Below are positions 33,883 through 40,963 of a DNA stretch of 40,963 nt, piece by piece; position 1 is the stretch's first letter; each line of letters opens with the position of its first letter. The DNA is from an uncultured Ruminococcus sp. (GTDB lineage Bacteria; Bacillota; Clostridia; Oscillospirales; Acutalibacteraceae): positions 1-40,963 of the forward strand of contig CADCKR010000024.1 of assembly GCA_902802105.1 (NCBI GenBank), read 5' to 3'. The translations under genes and the position numbers were made by a program. The notes beneath the pieces were generated by a model, which saw only the letters and a program-made list of their open reading frames with translations, was not told the DNA's origin and made no database searches.

Positions 33883-35523
33883 TCAGACTCTCTGCGGTGA
33901 AAGCGAGAATGCGATGTTTGTGCTGTGGTCGGCTATTCTCTCCAGATTTGTCAGAAGCTCCATAAAGAGAGTACCGATCATTGCATTGCATTCGCCCTTG
34001 CTGAGTCTTTCGATATGATTATCCTTGTACTGCTCGGTCTTGTCGTCGATATCCTGCTCGTTGTTGCTTATCCTTTCAAGCAGCAGCGGGTCGTCAGACC
34101 TCTCAAAGAACAGGTCGAATGAATCGGTGATAACGCTCTCTACAAGAGCCGAAAGATCCTTTATCTCCTCAATGGCCTTCTCGCTGAACGCCTCATTGTT
34201 TTCGATTATCCTTGAAGCTATCTCGCAGATATTCTCGGCGTGGTCGCCTATGCGCTCGATATCGCTTACTATATGATAATAGGAGCCTATTTTAAGAAGG
34301 TCATGGTCTTCAAGCGGCAGACCGTTTATCTGTACAAGGAACGAGGTGATGCTGTGGTTAAGATAGTCAATTACTTCCTCGTTTTCTGAGACCTTGGTTA
34401 TTATCTTGTCGTCCTTATTTAGAAGAGCCTCCATAGACATCTTGAAGTTCTTATTGGAAAGAACGCTCATGCGGTTGATCTCTTTGGTTACCTGATTTAC
34501 AGCGATAGGCGGGGTCTTGAGAAGGCGCTGGTCAATAAATTTGAGCCGGCAGGCTTCTTTTTCCTCTTCATCCTTGCCGCCGGGGATTATCAGGCAGGAG
34601 ATTTTTGTAATGAGGTTTACGCAGGGCAGCAGCACGATGGTTGCCACTACAGTAGAGATTATGTGTACAAACGATATCTGCAAAGAGACGTTTTTGGGGA
34701 ACATCGTCTGCACAAGCGAGGTGAACGGCGTAAGCAGCGTTATGACAGTGAATATTGCCGTTCCGAATAAGGTAAACAGGACATAAGAAAGTGCGGTGCG
34801 CTTTGCGTCCTTGGTTGCGCCTATTGACGATATAACAGCCGTTACGCAGGCGCCGATGTGTATGCCGTAGATCATAAAGACGGAATCACCGAGCATGAGT
34901 GCGCCCGCAGCACCGAGAGCCTGCAAAATACCGACGCCGGCCGAGGAGCTTTGTATAAGCGCTGCAAAAGCGATACCGAAGAGAATGCCGAGAAAAGGAT
35001 TGCTGATAGAGCTGATAAGCTGCTTGAACACATCAGATTCGGCAAGTGGTTTAAGGTTAGAGCTCATGGTTGTCATGCCGAAAAACAGTATACCGAAGCC
35101 GGCGATTATCTGACCGGCATATTTTGTGTTGTTTTTCTTGCTCAGCACTACCATGAATGCGCCAATGAAGATAAATACGGGTGCATACTGCGAAAGGTTG
35201 AACGACAGTATAAGGCTTGTTACCGTAGTACCAATGGTAGCGCCCATCAGCACTCCCATTGCCTGGCTAAGCGACATAAGGCTTGCGTTTACAAAACCAA
35301 CGACCATTACCGAAACAGCCGTTGAGCTTTGTATTATTGCTGTGACAACAATGCCCACAAGAGCACCGAGCCAGCGGTTCGATGTGATCTTTTCAAGTAT
35401 TTTCCTAAGCTTTGCGCCTGCGGCAAGCTCCAGACCGTCGCCGAGAAGCTTCATGCCGTAGAGGAATAATCCGAGTCCTCCAAGGGCAAGAATTATTTGA
35501 GAAACAGTCGAATCAACGGGCAT
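33883..35523 (-). CDS. Na+/phosphate cotransporter family protein with PhoU-like C-terminal domain
   Basis: A 546-residue membrane protein. The start is at 35523: GGAGG (35531-35535 on the complement) lies upstream, whereas the longer start at 35541 would place that site inside the gene. Two inverted repeats of the NptA/PNaS type carry the paired motifs IIQSSTAV (about 63-70) and LIQSSSAG (about 195-202), each among several TM helices in the first 310 residues. The C-terminal 200 residues are soluble and helical, resembling PhoU (RIGDHAENI, RIADHSTNIAF), as in YjbB/NptA-like proteins. Expected role: sodium-driven phosphate movement, or regulation of anion flux; direction unknown. There is no pst/pho gene nearby. 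Confidence 0.9.
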   Translation of the reverse strand: MPVDSTVSQIILALGGLGLFLYGMKLLGDGLELAAGAKLRKILEKITSNRWLGALVGIVVTAIIQSSTAVSVMVVGFVNASLMSLSQAMGVLMGATIGTTVTSLILSFNLSQYAPVFIFIGAFMVVLSKKNNTKYAGQIIAGFGILFFGMTTMSSNLKPLAESDVFKQLISSISNPFLGILFGIAFAALIQSSSAGVGILQALGAAGALMLGDSVFMIYGIHIGACVTAVISSIGATKDAKRTALSYVLFTLFGTAIFTVITLLTPFTSLVQTMFPKNVSLQISFVHIISTVVATIVLLPCVNLITKISCLIIPGGKDEEEKEACRLKFIDQRLLKTPPIAVNQVTKEINRMSVLSNKNFKMSMEALLNKDDKIITKVSENEEVIDYLNHSITSFLVQINGLPLEDHDLLKIGSYYHIVSDIERIGDHAENICEIASRIIENNEAFSEKAIEEIKDLSALVESVITDSFDLFFERSDDPLLLERISNNEQDIDDKTEQYKDNHIERLSKGECNAMIGTLFMELLTNLERIADHSTNIAFSLSPQRV

Positions 35524-35542
35524 ATCAAGTCCTCCAAACATA

Positions 35543-35640
35543 CACCGTCACATTGCGGTGTTTTTTAACTATTATCTCTTTTTCTGACTATCTTAATAAT
35601 ATTACAATAACGTGCCGTTAATATTCTCTAAAAGAATATT
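35543..35640 (-). promoter_or_regulatory. Upstream region of the Na/Pi gene with two inverted repeats
   Basis: A perfect 8-bp palindrome AATATTCT-CTAAA-AGAATATT (35620-35640) could be an operator or leader hairpin. A second hairpin ACACCG ... CGGTGT (about 35543-35561), followed by T6 on the plus strand, sits just 5' of the gene. It would terminate any plus-strand antisense transcript. A promoter is only weakly suggested by TTGACT upstream on the minus strand. Confidence 0.45.
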
Positions 35641-35713
35641 ATTTTTTTCTATTATTACCACAAAACACTTTAGTCAAGTGGTCATTTATTGGTAAATAGG
35701 TATTACGGCAGAA

Positions 35714-36955
35714 CTAATTTTTTTCATTGTCCCTGTATTTCTGAATAAGCTTTTCCATCAAAGCATAGACCTTTGCAGCGGAATCACCGTTGCTGTGGTT
35801 CTTTACAGCCGCGCGCATAGCCGCTAACTTGTCACGGTTGCTGAGCAGATCGGTGATAATGTCTGTGCAGGTCTTGTCCTTGTTTATCTTTACAGCCATG
35901 CCGTTGCGCACAAGGAAGTCTGCGTTCTGCACCTCCTGTCCGGGGATAGCCTTGAATATAGCCATCGGCAGACCTGTTGCGATAGCCTCTGTAACGGTAA
36001 GGCCGCCGGGCTTGGTCACGATAAGGTCAGACATCTGCATATACTTTTCCACATCATCGGTATAATACAGCAGCTTGGTGGGCTTTGAGGGCTTTCTTTC
36101 GCGGGAATTGTGGTAGTTGCTCTTCTGCTGCTTCATCTGCTGCTTCATAGAGGGATAAAGCTTGTTCAGCTCATAGAGGGTGTTGTTAAGGTCTATTTTG
36201 CTGAGATATTTTTCAAAGGTCTCATAGAGCTTTTCGTTTTTTCCTGTAATGGCTATGATCTGGAAATCAGCTTTGCTGCGCACTATTTTGTGGTACACCT
36301 TGAGTACGTCCGTAACGCCGAAGGAGCCGGCCATAAGCAGCAGGGTAGGCAGGTCGGGGTCTAACTGTTCCTCCTCAAAGGCCTTTGCGCGGTCTATTTT
36401 GGTGAGAAACCTGCTTTTGATCGGTATGCCGTAGGGGAAAAGCACATCCTTATGTACGCCTCTTTCGATCATCTGCCCGACCATTTCCTCACTTGAAAGG
36501 ATATATGCGTCAACGCCTTCGTTGATATATGTTTTATGCACCGCAAAATCGGTGAGTATGCTTACAAGAGGAAAGTGCATATTTTCTTTGGTCTTGACCG
36601 CTGCCGCGATCTCAGTCGCAAAGGAGTGGGTAGTGACTACCACATCAGGCCTGAAATTTTCTATGGCAGGCTGGAGCTTTCTTCTCAGGCCGCCGAGAGC
36701 AGCCTCAAAGGATTTGTTGAAGGGGGTATTCTTGTCTGTGCTTTTATACATTCCGCCGAAGAGCTTAGGCGTTTTGGTGGCCATATACACATAGCCGTTA
36801 GTCACAGCCTTGTTCAGCATAGGACTGACGTATTGTATTGTGTCATAGATCTCTACAACGGAATCGGGATCCTTTGACATGATATATTCCTTCAAAGCCT
36901 GCGCAGCCCTCATGTGGCCGCCGCCTGTAGTTGCCGACAGCAAAAGAACTCTCAT
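35714..36955 (-). CDS. Glycosyltransferase, MGDG synthase/UgtP-like (diacylglycerol glycosyltransferase family)
   Basis: A 413-residue peripheral membrane enzyme with a GT-B fold. The N-terminal MGDG-synthase domain starts LLLSATTGGGHMRAAQAL, with TTHSFAT and SILTDFAVH. The C-terminal GT28-like domain has the UDP-sugar motif TKPGGLTVTEAIATGLP. A basic, Gln/Lys/Arg-rich insertion (about 265-300) lies between them. Members add glucose or galactose to diacylglycerol to make glycolipids and lipoteichoic acid anchors. The sugar and number of additions cannot be read from sequence. GAGGT precedes ATG 36955 on the minus strand. It is a single-gene unit with its own promoter, transcribed away from the lysine operon. 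Confidence 0.88.
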   Translation of the reverse strand: MRVLLLSATTGGGHMRAAQALKEYIMSKDPDSVVEIYDTIQYVSPMLNKAVTNGYVYMATKTPKLFGGMYKSTDKNTPFNKSFEAALGGLRRKLQPAIENFRPDVVVTTHSFATEIAAAVKTKENMHFPLVSILTDFAVHKTYINEGVDAYILSSEEMVGQMIERGVHKDVLFPYGIPIKSRFLTKIDRAKAFEEEQLDPDLPTLLLMAGSFGVTDVLKVYHKIVRSKADFQIIAITGKNEKLYETFEKYLSKIDLNNTLYELNKLYPSMKQQMKQQKSNYHNSRERKPSKPTKLLYYTDDVEKYMQMSDLIVTKPGGLTVTEAIATGLPMAIFKAIPGQEVQNADFLVRNGMAVKINKDKTCTDIITDLLSNRDKLAAMRAAVKNHSNGDSAAKVYALMEKLIQKYRDNEKN

Positions 36956-37006
36956 TTTATGACCTCACTTTCATTTTCTTTTTGTGAAACATTACATTAT
37001 ATACAT

Positions 37007-37035
37007 ATTATACAGCATAAGACTTGTTATTTCAA
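37007..37035 (-). promoter_or_regulatory. Promoter of the UgtP-like gene (minus strand)
   Basis: On the minus strand TTGAAA (37035-37030), 17-bp spacer, TATAAT (37012-37007). A second TATAAT-like hexamer lies about 11 bp further downstream. Predicted start about 45 nt before the ATG. Confidence 0.8.
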
Positions 37036-37118
37036 TAAATTTCCATAGAAAATGATAGAATTATTATATGATCCTGAGCGCTGATGCAAAAGTAATAAAA
37101 TAAATAGCTTTTAACCCG

Positions 37119-37147
37119 TTGACAAGTCGGCAATGAGATGGTATAGT
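37119..37147 (+). promoter_or_regulatory. Promoter of the lysine operon
   Basis: TTGACA (37119-37124), 17-bp spacer, TATAGT (37142-37147). Predicted start near 37154, about 18 nt before the riboswitch aptamer. Confidence 0.85.
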
Positions 37148-37171
37148 ATTAATAATTGAAAATTCGTTTCC

Positions 37172-37341
37172 GGATAGAGGCGCGGTAACTGCGTGTAGAC
37201 GGGGGGAGACTGCCAGGGTCGATGAATCCCGATGAATAGCTTTGCCGCCGAAAAGCACGGCTGTGGCCGGCTGTGCTTTGGTCGTGTGTCACAGTGATAC
37301 AGGACTGTCATCATGCGGTACTGCGTGATGGGGAGCTATCG
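37172..37341 (+). ncRNA. Lysine riboswitch (L box) controlling asd-dapA-dapB
   Basis: The aptamer opens with GATAGAGGCGCG (37173-37184) and has the conserved GCCGAAAAGC (about 37244-37253). A long GCACGGC ... arm follows, then TGGTCGTG, then a stem CATCATGCGG/ACTGCGTGATG, and it closes with GGGGAGCTATC (37330-37340), pairing GATAG with CTATC. This matches the L-box layout known from lysC of Bacillus. Lysine binding is expected to favour the terminator at 37393-37417. The rest of the 533-bp gap 36956-37488 holds the two divergent promoters and the expression platform. Confidence 0.92.
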
Positions 37342-37355
37342 TTGATCTTCTGATT

Positions 37356-37417
37356 TTTGTACTGTTATCATTTTCAGAAAATGACAGCTTCCGACCGGCC
37401 GATAACCGGTCGTTTTT
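37356..37417 (+). terminator. Riboswitch expression platform and terminator
   Basis: GACCGG (37393-37398) pairs with CCGGTC (37406-37411), followed by G and T5 (37413-37417). Just upstream CTGT ... CATTTT (about 37360-37373) pairs with AAAATGACAG (about 37377-37386) and may belong to the alternative fold. A further GCTCC/GGAGC hairpin (37442-37455) lies close to the asd ribosome binding site. Confidence 0.75.
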
Positions 37418-37488
37418 ATTTGGGAACGTGATTTCAACGCTGCTCCGACCGGAGCTGGCCTGATTATTTTTTATAAGGAGACAGGAAA

Positions 37489-38565
37489 ATGGAGAAAAAG
37501 TATAACGTAGGTATTATCGGAGCAACCGGCATGGTAGGACAGAGATTTGCAACACTGCTTGAAAATCATCCCTGGTTCAATGTAAAGCTTCTTGCAGCAA
37601 GCGCACGTTCGGCAGGCAAAACCTATGAGGAGGCTGCAGGCGGCCGCTGGGCTATGAAGACTCCTATGCCGGAGTCAATGAAGAATATGATAATAATGGA
37701 CGCTTCAAAGGTCGAGGAGATCGCTTCACAGGTGGATTTCGTTTTCTGCGCCGTAGACATGAAGAAGGACGAGATACGCGCTCTTGAAGAGGCTTATGCA
37801 AAGGCTGAGTGCCCTGTAGTATCCAACAACAGCGCTCACCGCTTTACACCTGATGTTCCTATGGTCATTCCGGAGATCAATGACGACCATCTTAAAATAA
37901 TCGAGGCTCAGAGAAAGCGTCTCGGCACAAAGAGAGGCTTTGTTGCAGTCAAGTCGAACTGCTCTCTCCAGAGCTATGTTCCGGCTATCCACCCGCTGAT
38001 GAAGTACGGCGTAAAGAGAGTGCTTGCCTGCACATATCAGGCTATCTCAGGCGCCGGCAAGACCTTCGAGAGATGGCCTGAGATGGTAGACAACCTTATC
38101 CCGTATATCGGCGGCGAGGAGGAGAAGTCCGAGCAGGAGCCGCTCAAGATCTGGGGTACTATCGAGAACGGTCAGATCGTAAAGGCTGCATCTCCCTCCA
38201 TCACGGCACAGTGCCTGCGTGTGCCTGTTTCAGACGGCCACACGGCTGCGGTTTTCGTAGACCTTGAGAACAAGCCCTCTATGGAGCAGATCATCAATGA
38301 TTGGGAGACCTATAAGGGCAAGCCGCAGGAGCTTGAGCTTCCGAGCGCACCCAAGCAGTTCCTGCACTACTTCACAGAGCCTGACAGACCGCAGATCAAG
38401 TCTGAGAGGAACCTTGAAAACGGCATGGCTGTTTCCATCGGCAGACTCAGAGAGGATACACAGTACACCATAAAGTTTGTATGTATGTCACACAACACCC
38501 TCAGAGGTGCTGCAGGCGGCGCTGTACTTCTTGCAGAGCTTCTCTGCGCCGAGAATTACATCTGA
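37489..38565 (+). CDS. asd: Aspartate-semialdehyde dehydrogenase (archaeal/fungal-type)
   Basis: A 358-residue NADPH-dependent enzyme that reduces aspartyl phosphate to aspartate semialdehyde, the branch point to lysine, threonine and methionine. The nucleotide-binding motif is GIIGATGMVGQRF (about 8-20), the catalytic Cys158 is in KSNCSLQSYVPA, and the downstream VPVSDGHTAAVF includes the active-site His. Length, KSNCS context and the SNNSAHRF motif place it in the archaeal/fungal-type branch rather than the common shorter bacterial type. TAAGGAG precedes ATG 37489. It is the first gene of the riboswitch operon; an aspartokinase gene is not in the window. Confidence 0.95.
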   Translation: MEKKYNVGIIGATGMVGQRFATLLENHPWFNVKLLAASARSAGKTYEEAAGGRWAMKTPMPESMKNMIIMDASKVEEIASQVDFVFCAVDMKKDEIRALEEAYAKAECPVVSNNSAHRFTPDVPMVIPEINDDHLKIIEAQRKRLGTKRGFVAVKSNCSLQSYVPAIHPLMKYGVKRVLACTYQAISGAGKTFERWPEMVDNLIPYIGGEEEKSEQEPLKIWGTIENGQIVKAASPSITAQCLRVPVSDGHTAAVFVDLENKPSMEQIINDWETYKGKPQELELPSAPKQFLHYFTEPDRPQIKSERNLENGMAVSIGRLREDTQYTIKFVCMSHNTLRGAAGGAVLLAELLCAENYI

Positions 38566-38668
38566 TGGCTCTGTCTTATCGGAGATACCTTCATAAAAAA
38601 GCCTGCATGGTGTTAATATCAATGAGAGAATAATATAATATAAGAGAAAATATCAAGGAGGAAACTAC

Positions 38669-39559
38669 ATGGCAGACCACATTTTTAAGGGTTCGGCAGT
38701 CGCTATCGTTACACCTATGTTTGATGACGGCAAGGTCAATTATGAAGAATACGGCAGGATAATCGACTTCCAGATAAACAACGGCACCGATGCTATCGTT
38801 GCCTGCGGCACTACGGGCGAAAGCGCAACACTTTCACCGGAGGAGCACAGTGAGGTCATCCGCTATACCGTTGAAAAGGTCGCAAAGAGAGTGCCTGTTA
38901 TCGCAGGTACGGGCAGCAATGACACAGTTTTCGCTGCCGAGCTTTCAAAAGAGGCAGAGGAGCACGGGGCAGACGCTATACTTTCTGTAACGCCCTATTA
39001 CAACAAGACCTCTCAGAGCGGTCTTGTGCGCCACTACAACTATATTGCAGACCGCATCAACATTCCTATGATCGTTTACAATGTTCCTTCAAGAACAGGC
39101 TGCAACATCAAGCCTGAGACCTACAAGGAGCTTTCAAAGCACCCGAATATAAAGGCTACCAAAGAGGCAAACGGCGATATTTCCGCGCTGGTGAGAACGA
39201 TGGCTCTCTGCGGCGATGACCTTGATGTTTACAGCGGTGAGGACAGCCAGGCATTCAGCATTACCTCTATGGGCGGCTTGGGCGTTATCTCTGTTTTTGC
39301 CAATATATGCCCGAGAGAGTGCCACGAGATGATGGCTCTTGCGCTCAGCGGCGACTTCAAACAGAGCTTTGCTATGCAGAAGTACTATATTGAGCTTATG
39401 GACATGATGTTCTCAGACGTTAACCCCATTCCCGTAAAGGCTGCCATGAATGTACTGGGCTTCAAGTGCGGTCCGTGCAGAATGCCTCTTGCGCCGATGA
39501 GCGAGAGCGGCTATGCTGCCCTTGTTGAGTGCATGAAGAAGTACGGACTTATAAAGTAA
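38669..39559 (+). CDS. dapA: 4-hydroxy-tetrahydrodipicolinate synthase
   Basis: A 296-residue aldolase that condenses pyruvate with aspartate semialdehyde, the first step specific to lysine and diaminopimelate. The Schiff-base Lys165 lies in IKATKEANGD. CGTTGESATLS gives the Thr-Thr pair of the proton relay, and VTPYYNKTSQ carries the Tyr. Arg in VPSRTGCN fits substrate binding. AAGGAGG precedes ATG 38669. The 103-bp gap after asd contains a TATAAT hexamer (38634-38639) without a good -35, so an internal promoter is only possible. A 10-bp hairpin separates it from dapB. Confidence 0.97.
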   Translation: MADHIFKGSAVAIVTPMFDDGKVNYEEYGRIIDFQINNGTDAIVACGTTGESATLSPEEHSEVIRYTVEKVAKRVPVIAGTGSNDTVFAAELSKEAEEHGADAILSVTPYYNKTSQSGLVRHYNYIADRINIPMIVYNVPSRTGCNIKPETYKELSKHPNIKATKEANGDISALVRTMALCGDDLDVYSGEDSQAFSITSMGGLGVISVFANICPRECHEMMALALSGDFKQSFAMQKYYIELMDMMFSDVNPIPVKAAMNVLGFKCGPCRMPLAPMSESGYAALVECMKKYGLIK

Positions 39560-39570
39560 GTAAGAGGTCA

Positions 39571-39604
39571 CATACAGCGGCAGTGTTTTTGCTCCCGCTG
39601 TATG
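39571..39604 (+). other. Intercistronic hairpin between dapA and dapB
   Basis: A perfect 10-bp stem CATACAGCGG (39571-39580) with CCGCTGTATG (39595-39604) and a 14-nt loop that contains TTTTT. No T-run follows, so transcription probably continues. It may affect mRNA stability or the dapA:dapB ratio. Confidence 0.65.
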
Positions 39605-39639
39605 GTCAATGATAAATTAGACGCTAAGGAATGAAAAAA

Positions 39640-40395
39640 ATGACGAACATTATTATGACAGGCTGCTCAGGAAAGATGGGTACAAGCATAATCGCTGCTG
39701 CATCAGGCAGGAATGACGTTAAGATCGTTGCAGGTGTAGATATTGCAGCGCCGAAGAATGCGGAATTTATTTATGCGCCGTCATTTCAGGAGCTTGATTG
39801 CGAGGCAGATGTTATCGTAGATTTTTCCAATCCCGCTGTGCTTGATTCTATGCTTGCTTATGCTGCTGCCCATAGGCTTCCTGTGGTAATATGCACAACA
39901 GGCTACAGTGAGGAACAGAAAAAGCAGATAAACGATGCTTCAAAGCAGATACCGATATTCTATTCTGGCAATATGTCGCTTGGCATAAATCTTATTATTG
40001 AGCTTGCCAAGAGAGCCGCAGCCGTGTTTGGCGAGGGCTTTGATATTGAGATAATCGAGCAGCACCACAATCAGAAGCTTGATGCTCCGAGCGGTACTGC
40101 GCTTATGATCGCCGATGCTGTTGCACAGGTAAGGACAGACGCCGAATACGTTTATGACCGTCACTCCTACAGGAAGAAGCGCGACAGGAACGAGATAGGC
40201 ATCCACTCTGTCAGGGGCGGCAATATCGTAGGCGAACACGAGGTAATATTTGCAGGTCAGGACGAGATACTCACGATCAGCCACAGCGCACGTTCAAAGA
40301 CGGTGTTTGCTGTAGGCGCGCTCAATGCGGCTGTTTTCCTCAAAGGCAAGGAGCCGGGAATGTATAATATGTCCGACCTTCTGCAAAGCGTATAA
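39640..40395 (+). CDS. dapB: 4-hydroxy-tetrahydrodipicolinate reductase
   Basis: A 251-residue NAD(P)H-dependent reductase, the second step of the lysine/DAP branch. ATG 39640 is chosen: AAGGA ends at 39630, too close for the ATG at 39631 but well placed for 39640, and MTNIIMTGCSGKMG is the usual start. Motifs: the Rossmann GCSGKMG, CTTGYSEEQ, FSGNMSLGIN, and the catalytic EQHHNQKLDAPSGTA with paired His and Lys. The hydrophobic dimer region EHEVIFAGQDEIL is normal. It is followed after 28 bp by the double-ACT gene. Confidence 0.96.
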   Translation: MTNIIMTGCSGKMGTSIIAAASGRNDVKIVAGVDIAAPKNAEFIYAPSFQELDCEADVIVDFSNPAVLDSMLAYAAAHRLPVVICTTGYSEEQKKQINDASKQIPIFYSGNMSLGINLIIELAKRAAAVFGEGFDIEIIEQHHNQKLDAPSGTALMIADAVAQVRTDAEYVYDRHSYRKKRDRNEIGIHSVRGGNIVGEHEVIFAGQDEILTISHSARSKTVFAVGALNAAVFLKGKEPGMYNMSDLLQSV

Positions 40396-40423
40396 CGCAT
40401 AATAAATTAAGAGGTGACTTATC

Positions 40424-40870
40424 ATGAAACCGACAATAACCGTAAGTGATGACGTAACGTTGATCATTCTGCAAAGTATTCCCGCCAACATGAGTTTTGT
40501 GACTGAGGTGTTTGACAGTATTGCGTCTATGGATATTGACGTAGATATGATATCTCTCACACCTCCGCAGAGCTCAATGACAAGCCTTTCGTTTACTGTA
40601 AGCGATGATGAGCTTGTAAAGATACTGAGCTACACAAAGAAGCTTAACCAGGGCAGCATAAAGCCCATTGTAAGCAGCGGCAACTGCAAGATCACCGTAA
40701 GTGACCCGCAGATGGAGAACTGTCCCGGTGTTGCCGCAAAGGTTTTTGCAATGGCAGCTCAGGCAGGCGCCGACATAAGGCTGATAACAACCAGTGAATC
40801 TCAGATATCTCTCTTGGTTACGAAGTCTGACGCAGACGCTACCGTAGAAGCCATCAGTTCTGCCTTTTAA
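40424..40870 (+). CDS. Stand-alone double-ACT protein, aspartokinase regulatory-subunit-like
   Basis: 148 residues. Two ACT-type repeats can be traced: about 5-70 (TLIILQSIPANMSFVTEVFDSIA ... VDMISL) and about 80-146 (ENCPGVAAKVFAMAAQAGADIRLITTSESQISLLV). The second closely resembles the C-terminal ACT of lysine-sensitive aspartokinases, where residues near ISLLV and the preceding Ser bind lysine. There is no kinase domain and no frame for one upstream, since dapB occupies that space. By position it probably senses lysine or threonine for an aspartokinase encoded elsewhere, like the free beta subunit of Bacillus LysC, but with its own gene. RBS AGAGGTG upstream of ATG 40424. Confidence 0.85.
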   Translation: MKPTITVSDDVTLIILQSIPANMSFVTEVFDSIASMDIDVDMISLTPPQSSMTSLSFTVSDDELVKILSYTKKLNQGSIKPIVSSGNCKITVSDPQMENCPGVAAKVFAMAAQAGADIRLITTSESQISLLVTKSDADATVEAISSAF

Positions 40871-40877
40871 CCTAAAT

Positions 40878-40921
40878 GGGCAAGAAGTCCCCCGCCTCTA
40901 AGGCGGTGGGATGAATTGCCC
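40878..40921 (+). other. Nested hairpin, possible IS200/IS605-type end
   Basis: The outer stem is GGGCAA (40878-40883) with TTGCCC (40916-40921). The inner stem is CCCCCGCC (40889-40896) with GGCGGTGGG (40902-40910), perfect except for one bulged T, loop TCTAA. The arms are separated by GAAGT/ATGAA internal loops. The shape and the AAGTCCC ... ATGAATTG flanks recall the ends of IS200/IS605 elements or the 3' part of a TnpB-associated RNA, but the window ends too soon to test this. It may simply be a hairpin of the lysine operon mRNA. Confidence 0.35.
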
Positions 40922-40943
40922 GTCAGCCGTAAGGCTGACTTTT
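40922..40943 (+). terminator. Terminator at the end of the lysine operon
   Basis: A perfect 7-bp stem GTCAGCC-GTAA-GGCTGAC (40922-40939) followed by T4. It abuts the nested hairpin. A TTGACA hexamer at 40947-40952 may be the -35 of a downstream unit beyond the window. Confidence 0.65.
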
Positions 40944-40963
40944 CCCTTGACAACATAGATAGC

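Noticed and set aside
37442-37455. Second riboswitch terminator (GCTCC/GGAGC hairpin)
   Set aside because: The T-run is about 12 nt away from the stem; it may affect the ribosome binding site but is not a standard terminator.
38611-38639. Internal promoter for dapA
   Set aside because: TATAAT is present but the -35 (TGTTAA) is poor; A/T-rich sequence makes chance matches likely.

Overview
The window looks like chromosomal DNA of a Gram-positive Clostridia bacterium, most likely of the Ruminococcus/Oscillospiraceae type. This is inferred from gene content and style, not from a database search. The evidence is moderate GC, AGGAGG-type ribosome binding sites, consensus sigma-A promoters with 17-bp spacers, rho-independent terminators, a MurT/GatD pair, a walJ-rlmH neighbourhood, and a long archaeal/fungal-type Asd under a lysine riboswitch.

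Layout. (1) 1-9666: an ABC transporter (ATPase and large FtsX-type permease), then a separately promoted OmpR-type two-component system with a membrane-anchored S41-peptidase-like protein, a DUF951 protein and prfA. (2) 9936-11789: two related two-transmembrane proteins of unknown function. (3) 12330-16297: tsaC/sua5, coaE, a lytic transglycosylase and an M18 aminopeptidase. (4) 16507-21569: murA, a walJ-like gene that is broken at its 5' end, rlmH and a BcrA-type ABC exporter. (5) 21641-31678: glucokinase, rpoB-rpoC with their own promoter and a structured leader, and fba. (6) Minus strand 31718-36955: murT-gatD, a Na/Pi cotransporter with a PhoU-like tail, and a UgtP-like glycosyltransferase. 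(7) 37119-40943: a lysine-riboswitch operon asd-dapA-dapB plus a stand-alone double-ACT protein, ending in a nested hairpin and terminator.

The most unusual material is intergenic. Five gaps (about 1-224, 3988-4243, 9675-9868, 11861-12318, 17988-18394) carry one family of modular mosaic repeats built from the same few blocks: a 40-bp block, a block of about 68 bp, a block of about 55 bp, and small GC hairpins with GCT/AGC loops. They occur in both orientations with variable copy number. Positions 1-99 are an exact inverted copy of 18014-18112.

Other points of interest are the walJ out-of-frame deletion, a GatD lacking the canonical catalytic Cys and His, an attenuator-like rpoB leader, an inverted repeat across the rpoB -35 element, and several start sites fixed by promoters or ribosome binding sites. 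No rRNA, tRNA, CRISPR array, prophage or complete insertion sequence was seen.
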